DNA of 64,000 nt, taken from the NCBI GenBank assembly GCA_033557465.1, contig CM066043.1, positions 108,366,278 to 108,430,277 of the forward strand, given 5' to 3'. Both the position numbers and the translations under genes were made by a program. This DNA is from Ichthyophis bannanicus. Taxonomy: Eukaryota > Chordata > Amphibia > Gymnophiona > Ichthyophiidae. Numbering within the stretch: the first letter of the stretch is position 1; every line of letters begins with the position of its first letter. Shown one piece after another: positions 53,776-63,599 of the stretch. The notes below the pieces were generated by a model that was given only the letters and a program-made list of their open reading frames with translations, was not told the origin of the DNA and made no database searches.

Positions 53776-55739
53776 CTACAAACAATAAATGAGATGTGGT
53801 TTCTGGGTTGTTACCTTCTTTAGGATTCATGCTAAATCCAAGAGTTGATGAGAGTGCTCATTGAATTAAGCACCACACAAAATAGAATGAGCGACAGGGA
53901 ATCCCCCTGAAATATTCCTTGCTGGATCCTGATGTTAGGAATGATAAACTGAGTATCTTCATATTTCAAAATTAGTGTGGTTTGTCACATTGTCATGGTG
54001 AACTTAATGTACCCTATCAAACCAGGATTTATTTTATACATTTTAAGGCAATTTATTATCCATGAGTATGGGACGCGTCAAAAGCTTTCTTATAATCAAT
54101 CCATGCTATACTGAGATTTCTGCTTTTCTTAGCACTGTCCATGATGGCCTTATTCAACATTAACTGGTCTTTGGTGCCATATGCCCTTCTCTTGTTGCCC
54201 TTTTGCTCTATTGCCATGATGTTATTGGGCTTGATATGATCATATATTTTGTCTGCATCTATTGAAGTGAACAGCTTATAGATTTTAGGTAGACATGTTA
54301 TTGGTCTATAATTTTGGGAATGTTACTTGCAGCTCCTTTTGGAAGGAGAAGTTGTTTTCCTGTAGTAAGCCATTGTGGTATTGAGTCTGGCTGTATAAAC
54401 AATTGATTTTTGCAATTTACCAGGTCTGGGTGGAGTGATGTTAACTCTTTGAGCTGAAAGTTAGTTACTCCATCTGGACCAGGGCTCTTCCAGTTTGGAG
54501 CTTGCTTTAACCTGCTTACCAGCTCATCTGTTGTTACTGCAGACATTCCATAGAATTTGCTTTTTCTAAATGCTCCTATATGCAGGGTAACTATTCTGCT
54601 TCTTGATTGTGCTTTATAGGGTCCTCTTATAGTTTTCTCCAGAAGCTTTCTGTTTCGGCTTTGGTTGGTGGTGCTTTTATTATCTTAATGCTCTTTCCCA
54701 ATTCACTGCGGAATTGTTTGGGTTCTCTCTAAACAGGGGCAGCCCGGGGGGGGGGGGTGCAGGGCCATATACGGAGACTCAATGTGGGCCTCGTTTGTAT
54801 AAGGGGGCTCATTTGCATAAATATTTGCATAATGTTAACATACACTAACTTTTAGTAAACATGCCTCTTAATGAGTATGGCTAAAGAAAGACTAAAAGAT
54901 TTCTACATTACTATAATCCAGTGCAAACCGCCAGGCACATTAGGAACTACTACAAACACTGCCCATTTAGAACACATAGCAAACCCACCGTATCATAACA
55001 GCACTACCAGAGCTCACAAAGTACCATACTCTACCTATCAAAAGGCAACACTGCAAATATTAAACCAATACATTTCAGAGAACAACAATACATGACCTAC
55101 TGGGGAAGAGAACAAGTGGCAATGTCAAACAGAAACTACATAAACAAAATATCTCAGCTCAGTTACACATGCAGAACATAGACCATCACCAAACAATGAA
55201 CAAGGAATCACAATTTAGAAATAGGAAGACAATAATTAAACTGGGAACCCCAAAAGCCAAACTTGGAATGTACAACACTGTAAAAATAAAACTATAAATT
55301 AATTTCCTCTTGTACTAAACAAAGCGCAGATGTTAATGATGCACATTTCCCAGAGTTGACATATTCCAGTTAATAAATTCAAAATTAAGAGATATTTTTC
55401 TACCGTTTTTGCATTTTTTTTTCAGTTGCAATTGCTCCAGCCACTTTCTTCTGGTTTCTTTGTGTCTTCTGCTAACTCTCCATCGTCTGCTGTCCATTTG
55501 TCCTTTCTTCTCTCTTCTAGTTTTTTCCATTCTCTCTCTACATCTGCTTTAAAATACTAATCTTTCTCCTTTTGCTCTTTCCTCATTCCTTTTTCATCCA
55601 CTCAAATTTTACCCCTCCATCCTCAATCCCCACTTTCTCTCCCAATATCCAGCCAATTGTAGATTTTACTTCCCGCCCACACAAAATATTTTTCCCTTCT
55701 CCATTTCACTCCCCCAGCCCCATCTCATTCTAATCCTCC

Positions 55740-56117
55740 CCCAACATCAGCTCCCTTCTAGTTCCAGCCCCACCCAGCATCCGCTCCCTTCTAGTCCCCG
55801 CATCAGCCCATTTCCAGTCCTAGCCTCCCATCAGCCCATTTCCAATCCTATCCTAGCCCCACCATCAGCCCATTTCAAGTCCTAGCTCCACCATCCATTT
55901 CCAGTCCTATCCGAGCCCCTCCATCAGCTCATTTCCAATCCCAGCCCCCATCGGCCTATTTCTAGTCCTTTCCTAGCCTCATCATCAGCCCATTTTCAAT
56001 CCTAGCTCCCGTCCACTCAATCCTAGCTCCCCTCCATTTCCAATCCAAGCCCTCACAAGCCTATTTCCAGTCCTAGCCCCTCCATGAGTCCATTTCAATC
56101 CAAGCCCCCACCAATCC
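55740..56117 (-). repeat. Minisatellite of hAT copy 2, left part
   Basis: Units on 'cccatttccagtcctagccccatcag', the complement of the arrays in hAT copies 1 and 3. Cut by the L2 insertion; it continues at 61456-62115. Confidence 0.85.
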
Positions 56118-57083
56118 TTCAGCCACCAACAGCCCCCTGTTCTTCTCCTGACCAATCGGGTCAGTGCGAGTGCTCCTGCCCTATCGGGGCAGTGGGAGCA
56201 GAAAAGGGCCGGCAAGTCTCCCGCATATAAGCGGCGTCCCTACCCCGAGGGAGCCGCTTCAGCCACCAACAGCCCCCTGTTCTTCTCCTGACCAATCGGG
56301 TCAGTGCGAGTGCTCCTGCCCTATCGGGGCAGTGGGAGCAGAAAAGGGCCGGCAAGTCTCCCGCATATAAGCGGCGTCCCTACCCCGAGGGAGCCGCTTC
56401 AGCCACCAACAGCCCCCTGTTCTTCTCCTGACCAATCGGGTCAGTGCGAGTGCTCCTGCCCTATCGGGGCAGTGGGAGCAGAAAAGGGCCGGCAAGTCTC
56501 CCGCATATAAGCGGCGTCCCTACCCCGAGGGAGCCGCTTCAGCCACCAACAGCCCCCTGTTCTTCTCCTGACCAATCGGGTCAGTGCGAGTGCTCCTGCC
56601 CTATCGGGGCAGTGGGAGCAGAAAAGGGCCGGCAAGTCTCCCGCATATAAGCGGCGTCCCTACCCCGAGGGAGCCGCTTCAGCCACCAACAGCCCCCTGT
56701 TCTTCTCCTGACCAATCGGGTCAGTGCGAGTGCTCCTGCCCTATCGGGGCAGTGGGAGCAGAAAAGGGCCGGCAAGTCTCCCGCATATAAGCGGCGTCCC
56801 TACCCCGAGGGAGCCGCTTCAGCCACCAACAGCCCCCTGTTCTTCTCCTGACCAATCGGGTCAGTGCGAGTGCTCCTGCCCTATCGGGGCAGTGGGAGCA
56901 GAAAAGGGCCGGCAAGTCTCCCGCATATAAGCGGCGTCCCTACCCCGAGGGAGCCGCTTCAGCCACCAACAGCCCCCTGTTCTTCTCCTGACCAATCGGG
57001 TCAGTGCGAGTGCTCCTGCCCTATCGGGGCAGTGGGAGCAGAAAAGGGCCGGCAAGTCTCCCGCATATAAGCGGCGTCCCTAT
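56118..57083 (+). promoter_or_regulatory. Seven tandem 140-bp units with CCAAT and TATA motifs
   Basis: Six complete units start at 56118, 56258, 56398, 56538, 56678 and 56818, with the seventh (56958) ending after 126 bp. By eye they are identical. Each holds GACCAATCGGG and, 69 bp further, GCATATAAGC (TATAA at 56226, then every 140 bp to 57066). They also share the self-complementary GCTCCTGCCC...GGGCAGTGGGAGC. The layout recalls the promoter monomers of mouse L1, though in an L2 element. Promoter activity is inference. Confidence 0.65.
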
Positions 57084-57991
57084 CGGGCGCGCCCGCGCCT
57101 GGTGGGCCCGCGCCTGAGGGCCTCGCCAGAGGGCCCTTTGGCGTGGCCCTTAGGCGGGAGCCAGTAGGCGTAAAGAAAAAGTGAGGAAAGCAAGTCGTTC
57201 CAGGAGAAGAATACTGGAACAACCACACCAACAGCCAAGACTGGCTTGAGCTCCCCTGGATGGGTCTGAGCTCGCCAGCGCCGAATATCAGCAACAGCGC
57301 ATCACCCAAAGCGCCCTAAAATCACCAAGGAAAGGAATTACAAATCTCCACCAATCAAAAGAGAAACGACGAGCCCACTACATCGTCAAATCAAAGAAGC
57401 AACAACGCAACATGGATAGAGCTCCCTGACCCAGGTTGAGCACGCCGTTTCCATCTGGTCTCACCACAACTCCCGACCAGGTAAATGAAATACTGAATAT
57501 TAAAACTCTATGCAAACGTATTGACACAAATCAGCTGCTCTACCGGGAAAATAACAGCCACTTATCCCAAACACTGTACATTGCAGGAGTGGAGCTTTGA
57601 TCTGTCTCATACTATCAGAATTTGCCAGTAATATCCACAATACCTAAGCTGATTATTTGTACCAGTAATAGCTACAATATGTAAAACTAATTATTTATGC
57701 CAGTAATAACTGAAATATATAACCTGATTATATGCCAGTAATAGCCGCAATAGCTAAGCTGTTTAGTTTTGCACCTACCTCATATACCAAAAGTTTTACC
57801 TGTAATAAGTATATTATATAATCTGATCGAAGTGTCTCATGCACAACAATTGGCAAAGTTGACGATAATAGATGTAAGTCCCTTAGCTTATGAGTAACCA
57901 ACATTTGCTACTTGCAAATACACACAGTGTCAATCCCCCAATGAATCTGTAAACAATCTGTACAACAGACTAGAATCTCAAACTCCCAATC

Positions 57992-60900
57992 ATGGCTCCC
58001 ATCACCTATATGGTAATTCTCTGCCTCTACGTGTCTCTAGCCGCATATGCATACATACCACACTTGACACAACACCAGGCAATAGTATGGCACCCAGTTC
58101 TTATTCATGGCACAATACTGTTACCTATAATACCACTGATAGGTCCTGCCTACCTTGCTCACGATGAAGCCATACCCAACCCAGACCTGAACACGATGAT
58201 AAAGGTCCCAGGCAAGCCCCAGAAAAGACGCAGCTCCAAACCAAAACAAAATAACCGCAGGAAGCCAGCAGCCACTAAAATTAAAAGCAAGCAACAGCAA
58301 TCACACCAACTATCACAATCCCCGATCACAATCTGTCTTATCAACGCCAGATCTATTAGAAATAAAACCCACATCATACACTGCATCATCTCTGACAGCA
58401 AACCTGATATCCTCTGTATCACTGAGACATGGCTCACAGACACTGACCCAGCAATAGTAAACCAATTACCTAACCCCAACTACACATTATTTAACTGCCC
58501 GCGGCCCAACAGGAGAGGAGGAGGAGTATTAATCATTGCCAAAACCTCCCTAATGTTCACAAACACATCCCTAACTGAATCCGAAGGCATTGATATACTC
58601 AAGATTGAAAACAAAACATCAATCCTTTGTTTAATCTATAGACCCCCCTCGGCGCACCACGACACATTGGCCACCGCACTGGAAATTATCTCAACCTCTG
58701 CAATCAAAAAACAGCGCATCATCCTGGGTGACCTGAACCTTCCGTCCATACCCCCAGTACAGGCAGACGCTTTCACTGAAGCCATGAACCAGCTCGGATA
58801 CGTACAAATCATTCAAGAACCCACACATAATAAAGGTAACACCTTAGATATGGTGTTTTTATCACACAACATCCTACAAAACGAAGCTCAAAAAACCAAA
58901 CCGAGAATAACCCCAGTCCCATGGTCTGACCATTTCCTAATTGAATTTGAAATCCACCTACCAACTTTCAAGGAAAAATCTCAAGCCAACCCAAAAACAC
59001 ACCAACAGAGGAAATTCCAAAAATTCAACAGTGAAGCATTGGTAACCTCTATATCCACGCATTTTGAGTACACCAGCACGGACCTAGACAAGCTGGTAGC
59101 CCAATGGAACTCAGGGATCGAAGCAGCCGCAAGACCAACCTGGAAGGCCACAAACACTGCAACAAAAACAGGAACCGAACCATGGTACTCTCCCACCCTA
59201 ACTAAAATGAAAAGAGAGCTACGCAAACTTGAAAGGAAATGGAGGAAAAAGCAAACCGAAGAAGGCAAGCAACTATACCTAACCCTACTCACGAAATACA
59301 AGAATGAGGTCAACCTTGCCAAAAAGAATCACCACACTAACCTACTCAATAAAGCACTCAATAGACCCAGAGAGCTCTTCGAGCTAGTAAAGTCACTCAC
59401 CAAAATTTCTCAGGCCACTGCCTCTGCGGACGATATAAAGGCCCAGACGCTTGCTGACCATTACGCCAAGAAACTGCACCCGCAGCTTCCCACAATCATT
59501 GATCAAAGCAAGTCATTAGTCACCACCCCACGAGAAACCAACACTGTCCCCCAAGCGGACTTCGCAGCTGAATGGAACACCTTCCAGCAATTAGGTGAGC
59601 AACAAATCATAAGCATCTTAACCAATTTAAACACCACTACCTCCCCTCTCGACCCATGCCCAGCCGCATGGATGAAAGCAACCAAGAAGGAAAACGCAAA
59701 ACCCATCGCGTACATTGTTAACCAGTCTCTGCAACAAGGTATCATGCCGACTCATCTCAAGAAGTCACTTATAAGACCCATCTTAAAGAACAAGTCTCTC
59801 AACAAAAGGGACCCTGCATCATATCGCCCAATCTCAAGCATATCCTTCTTAGCAAAAACAATAGAAAAAGCGGTTCAGCAACAACTACAAGACCACATGG
59901 ACGAGAGAAACGCCCTGGATAAGCATCAATATGGGTTTCGACAGAATCACGGAGTTGAAACACTACTGCTGGCACTCTTTGACAATCTCCTCAAGGGCCT
60001 CGAAAACAGAAACACTATGTTCATACTCATATTTATTGACATCTCAGCGGCATTTGATACAGTTCACCACAACACCCTCCTAAACCGTCTGGCCTCATTG
60101 GGCATAGCAGGGACCCCCTTAAAATGGTTCAAATCATATATATCCAATAGGATGCAACAAGTGCAGTTCAACAATGATAAAGCTGATGCCTTCCCTCAAA
60201 CCCAAGGGATTCCTCAAGGGTCCGCCTTATCATCTCTATTGTTCAATTTGTATATAAAACCGGTCTGCGAGATCTTTCAGAAATGTAACATCAAATATCA
60301 CATATATGCAGACGATGTGATGCTGTACACGCAGCTTGACATAACGCAGCCAAACTTCAGTCCGATAGAAGAATGCCTTGACATGCTCCAGTCATGGCTT
60401 CAACAAAATAACATGTCAATAAACCACAAGAAAACGGAGGTCATGATTGTCTCCAGGAAACCCAATTTTATCCCGCCCACCACAATCACCCTTAACAAAA
60501 ACATATATCATACGAAACCTGTAATAAAGTATCTAGGTGTCCTACTGGACTGCAACCTTAGAATGGACAAACACCTCCGAACAGTTAACCGAGCCATCTT
60601 CTACAAACTGAAAATTTTACAACCACTTCGCAATATCCTCGAGAAATCTGACTTCAGGTCTGTTGCTCAAGCACTAATCATTCCCCACCTGGACTACAGC
60701 AATGCAATTCTACAAGGGCTTCCGAAGAACACCCTAAGCATCCTGCAAATGGCTCAAAACGTTGCTGCTAGAGTCATCATGGAAAAGAAAGTCACAGACC
60801 ACATAACCCCAGTGCTAATGGAACTGCACTGGCTCCCAGTAGCCGCCCGTATCATCTACAAACTGCTCATCACAACATTTAAACTCATCCATAACATCGC

Positions 60901-61153
60901 ACCATCCTACCTCAATAACTTAATCACTATTCAACCATGCAACAGGAGCAGGAGAACCATGAATCTCAACACCCTATGCTTACCGACTAGCATAAGATCT
61001 GTCAAGGCCGAAACAAGCAATAGAGCGTTCACATACACAGCACCAATCCATTGGAACCAACTCCCACATGAGTTGAGACTCATAAACAACCTAAGTGAAT
61101 TTCGACGAAAGCTTAAAACACACTTGTTTCAAACCCACTACAACTTGAGCTAA
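57992..61153 (+). CDS. L2 LINE ORF: endonuclease / reverse transcriptase, intact
   Basis: 1053 codons without interruption. Residues 1-60 are unusually hydrophobic (about 57992-58170); then a Lys/Arg/Gln-rich linker (about 75-105). The APE-type endonuclease spans about 110-330: I-N-A-R-S-I-R-N, the catalytic Glu in I-T-E-T-W-L, R-R-G-G-G-V-L, Y-R-P-P, G-D-L-N-L-P, L-D-M-V-F, S-D-H. RT follows from about 560: S-Y-R-P-I-S-S-I, Y-G-F-R-Q-N-H-G-V-E-T-L, I-F-I-D-I-S-A-A-F-D-T-V, G-I-P-Q-G-S-A-L-S, catalytic Y-A-D-D-V. The C-terminal domain ends L-K-T-H-L-F-Q-T-H-Y. All key residues are present. A later Met (about residue 69, M-I-K-V-P-G-K) is an alternative start. Confidence 0.9.
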   Translation: MAPITYMVILCLYVSLAAYAYIPHLTQHQAIVWHPVLIHGTILLPIIPLIGPAYLAHDEAIPNPDLNTMIKVPGKPQKRRSSKPKQNNRRKPAATKIKSKQQQSHQLSQSPITICLINARSIRNKTHIIHCIISDSKPDILCITETWLTDTDPAIVNQLPNPNYTLFNCPRPNRRGGGVLIIAKTSLMFTNTSLTESEGIDILKIENKTSILCLIYRPPSAHHDTLATALEIISTSAIKKQRIILGDLNLPSIPPVQADAFTEAMNQLGYVQIIQEPTHNKGNTLDMVFLSHNILQNEAQKTKPRITPVPWSDHFLIEFEIHLPTFKEKSQANPKTHQQRKFQKFNSEALVTSISTHFEYTSTDLDKLVAQWNSGIEAAARPTWKATNTATKTGTEPWYSPTLTKMKRELRKLERKWRKKQTEEGKQLYLTLLTKYKNEVNLAKKNHHTNLLNKALNRPRELFELVKSLTKISQATASADDIKAQTLADHYAKKLHPQLPTIIDQSKSLVTTPRETNTVPQADFAAEWNTFQQLGEQQIISILTNLNTTTSPLDPCPAAWMKATKKENAKPIAYIVNQSLQQGIMPTHLKKSLIRPILKNKSLNKRDPASYRPISSISFLAKTIEKAVQQQLQDHMDERNALDKHQYGFRQNHGVETLLLALFDNLLKGLENRNTMFILIFIDISAAFDTVHHNTLLNRLASLGIAGTPLKWFKSYISNRMQQVQFNNDKADAFPQTQGIPQGSALSSLLFNLYIKPVCEIFQKCNIKYHIYADDVMLYTQLDITQPNFSPIEECLDMLQSWLQQNNMSINHKKTEVMIVSRKPNFIPPTTITLNKNIYHTKPVIKYLGVLLDCNLRMDKHLRTVNRAIFYKLKILQPLRNILEKSDFRSVAQALIIPHLDYSNAILQGLPKNTLSILQMAQNVAARVIMEKKVTDHITPVLMELHWLPVAARIIYKLLITTFKLIHNIAPSYLNNLITIQPCNRSRRTMNLNTLCLPTSIRSVKAETSNRAFTYTAPIHWNQLPHELRLINNLSEFRRKLKTHLFQTHYNLS

Positions 61154-61392
61154 CTGCTAATCATGTATAGTTTGTACTTTTTGGCAAGTAATTCTGTATA
61201 AATTGTATATATGGGACCCCCCCCCCCCCCCACGCTATTGTAATCAAATGTATACCCAAATCTGTGTGCTCAAATCAAATGTATGTTACACCCAACTGAT
61301 TCTCCCGTGTTATGTAAATCATTGTCCAATCAAAAATGTAAATCTGAAAGATCTCAATGTGCTGTACAAAGCATTACGATTCTGTAGAGTAA

Positions 61393-61420
61393 ACCGCTGC
61401 TGATCGTAGGAAGCAGCGGT
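61393..61420 (+). promoter_or_regulatory. L2 3'-terminal stem-loop
   Basis: ACCGCTGCT and AGCAGCGGT pair across a 10-nt loop just before the TAAA tail. Equivalent stems with paired changes lie at 44340-44367, 18025-18052 and 13907-13934. In the eel UnaL2 element a 3' stem-loop is needed for recognition by the reverse transcriptase. Confidence 0.75.
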
Positions 61421-61455
61421 ATACAAATGTTTACTAAATAAAATAAATAAAATAA

Positions 61456-62115
61456 ATCCTAGTCACCCCCAACAGCCCATTTCCAGTCCTATCCTAGCCC
61501 CTCCATCAGCCCATTTCCAATCCCAGCCCCCATCAGCTCATTTACAGTCCTAGCTCCCCCCCATTCAGCCTATTTCTAATCCAAGCCCCTCTATGAGCCC
61601 ATTTCCAATCCTAGCCCCCCAACAGCCCATGTCCAGTCCTACCCTAACCCCTCCATCAGCCCATTTCCTGTCCTAGCTCCCCCCCCCACTCAGTCCATTT
61701 CCTGTCCTAACTCCCCTCCCACAGCCCATTTCCAGTCCAAGCCCCCCTCCCCTTTAGCTATTTGCAGTTCAAGCCTTCCCTCCAGTCCATTTCCAGTCCT
61801 AGCTCCCTCCCCTTACAGCCCATTTCCATTCCAAGCCCCCCTCCCCATCAGCTATTTGCAGTTCAAGCCCCCCCCTCCACTCAGCCTATTTCCAGTCCTA
61901 TCAACCCCCCAGCCCATTTCCAGCCCAAGTAACCCCCCCACCGCCCATTTCCAGTCCTAGCAACCCCCCCAGCCCATATCCAGTCCTAGCAACCTCCCAC
62001 AGCCCATTTCCAGTCCTAGTAACCCCCCCCCCAATGCATTTTCAGTCCTAGCAACCCCCCACAGCCCATTTCCAGTCCTAGTAACTCTCCCAGCCCATTT
62101 TCAGTCCAAGCCCCC
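61456..62115 (-). repeat. Minisatellite of hAT copy 2, right part
   Basis: The same units as 55740-56117, with C-run length variation. AATCC occurs on both sides of the L2 and may be its target duplication. Confidence 0.85.
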
Positions 62116-62145
62116 CCTCCCCTACCGAATAGCCCCGCGGTTAGC

Positions 62146-62283
62146 TAAGAGGGAGCCGGAGAGGCCCCAGCTCACCTCTACAGCTGCCGAAGTGAAGCGT
62201 GCCTTTTCCCTTCAGTTCAGCAGCTGTACTGACGTTTAGAACGCTGCCGCGCTCAGCTGGGGCCTCTCCAGCTCCCTCTAAAG
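62146..62283. repeat. Subterminal palindrome of hAT copy 2
   Basis: AGAGGGAGC(C)GGAGAGGCCCCAGCT on the left pairs with AGCTGGGGCCTCTCCAGCTCCCTCT on the right (one unpaired base), around a ~85-nt loop that also contains a CAGCTG pair. Confidence 0.7.
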
Positions 62284-63164
62284 CCGCCCTGCCTGCCAGT
62301 CTTTAATGCAGAATGTTGTTGCTGCAGGGCCCCCTGAAACCTGGGGCCCTGTGCAAACAATATTCTTGCTCAATGGACAGGACGGCCCTGTCTCTAAATA
62401 GCTTATTTTGATATCTTTCTTTTAGGTTTCCTTCATATCTTCGCAGTTTTTGTGCCTCAGCTGATACTTTCAATTTATTGTTGGAACATACAAATTTCAG
62501 GTCTTTTTCCATTACTGCAGCCTGCTTCAGCTTGATGTCTTGGATCTTCCTTAATATCTTTGATGATCTTAATCCTTTCAGATACCCGTCTATCAGAGAG
62601 ACCTTCATACGCAATGACTGTATTTTTACCTCAATGAGCTTTTTCCAAGGAGGAACTGTTATTTTCTTTTTCTTCTGGCTCTGCAGTTTAGCTGTTATTA
62701 TGCTTGCAGCAATAATTTTAGCTGCACAATACTGCATTCGATTTATTTTAGTGATGTCAGTAAATGGTCCCTTTATACCAGATATGACCTTGTTCATCTT
62801 TATAAATCATAAATTTAACACCTAAGGTTAAAAGTAACTTGGGTAATCTTTCCCTTGCCTGAAACCCAGCATATTCATTTTTTTCCATATGGACTAGGAG
62901 TTTGATCTTGAATTCCTCCACCTCTGGGTCTTTCTCCTCCCTTTCTTCCTCCTCTTCAGTTGATTGGCTGACCTGTCCTGTAGTTACCTCACTCTCCTAC
63001 ATTTCCAGATCTTCAAGTTCCTTCTCCCCCTCAACTGCTCTTTCTATTTCTGCGTACTCAATTCTTCTGGTACTCTCACCCAGGTCTCCTCCTCCTCAGG
63101 AACGGATTTACCTATACGCCACCTACGCCCACAGCTGACAAGGGCCCACAAAAATAGCCTTTTT

Positions 63165-63595
63165 AAAATTAAATTTAAAAACAAAACGCTGGCTGCCGCC
63201 GCGACAGCATGGACTGTTCCCGCGGGGCCCCCTCTGCTGCCGCGGCAGCATGGATTGTCCCGCGGGGCTCCCTATGCCCGGCTGAATCCCCTCCCTGCCT
63301 CCCTCCCTGCTGGCTTTGAGAGGCGCGAAGGGAGAGTGTCTCCCTCGCGTCTCTGTTAAGCCCGCAGGGGCTGATGGGAAATTTCCCATCAGCCCCTGCA
63401 GGCTTAACAGAGACGCGAGGGAGACACTCTCCCTTCGCGCCTCTCAAAGCCGGCAGGGAGAGAGGGGATTCAGCCGGGCATAGGGAGCCCCGTGGGACAA
63501 TCCATGCTGCCGCGGCACCAGAGGGAGCCCTGTGGGAACAGTCCATGCTGCCGCGGCGGCAGCCAGCGTTTTTTTTTTTTAATTAAATTTTACTT
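63165..63595. repeat. Long palindrome (~210-bp arms) in hAT copy 3
   Basis: Centre GATGGGAAATTTCCCATC at 63373-63390. Arms extend to the A/T-rich ends near 63165 and 63595 with small indels; both contain the GCTGGCTGCCGC and TCCATGCTGCCGC segments. hAT copy 1 has only one arm (about 35910-36120). Confidence 0.85.
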
Positions 63596-63599
63596 TAGG

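Larger units (their letters stand above)
56118..61455 (+). mobile_element. Full-length L2 LINE with promoter-like monomer array
   Basis: Inserted in the hAT minisatellite. Order: seven 140-bp monomers (56118-57083), GC-rich then AT-rich 5' UTR (57084-57991), one 1053-codon ORF, a short 3' UTR, a terminal hairpin (61393-61420) and a TAAA tail to 61455. The monomers adjoin the insertion boundary, so they belong to the L2, not to the hAT. The intact ORF and identical monomers suggest a recent insertion. Confidence 0.8.
54734..62390 (-). mobile_element. hAT-like transposon copy 2, 7.7 kb, with nested L2
   Basis: Ends CAGGGGCAGCCC (54734) and GGACGGCCCTG (to 62390); the 8-bp target duplication TCTCTAAA is exact at 54726-54733 and 62391-62398. 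The AT-rich part (54780-55700) is the reverse complement of 37040-37960 in hAT copy 1, and the minisatellite matches too, so the orientation is opposite. A full-length L2 (56118-61455) is inserted in the minisatellite. No transposase. Confidence 0.88.
51240..63096 (-). mobile_element. RLE-type LINE (R4/Dong-Rex6-like), split in three
   Basis: Minus strand, three pieces: N-terminal basic region 63096-62400; RT 54725-53780 (N-W-K-S-P-G-P-D-G-V-T-N-F; R-P-I-T-C-L-P-K-I-Y-K-L-F-T-S-I; E-Q-K-G-N-K-R-R-A-Y-G-T-K-D-Q-L; D-Y-K-K-A-F-D; Q-G-I-F-Q-G-D-S-L-S); and the C-terminal part 52163-51240 (M-N-F-S-I-D-K-C-A-K; L-Y-I-P-R-S-E-G-E-L-G-L-I). The pieces are separated by hAT copy 2 and LTR-like unit C. 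The R-P-I-T-C-L-P and L-Y-I-P-R-S-E-G-x-L-G-L motifs are those of R4-type LINEs. The clade name is from memory. Confidence 0.65.

Noticed and set aside
56118..57083. Regular 140-bp array considered as CRISPR or satellite DNA
   Set aside because: Units are contiguous and identical with no variable spacers, the host is a eukaryote, and the array ends at an L2 5' UTR; the small frames repeated in each unit are by-products of the period.
61203..61403. Small frame after the L2 ORF
   Set aside because: It lies in the L2 3' UTR and crosses the terminal hairpin; no coding features.
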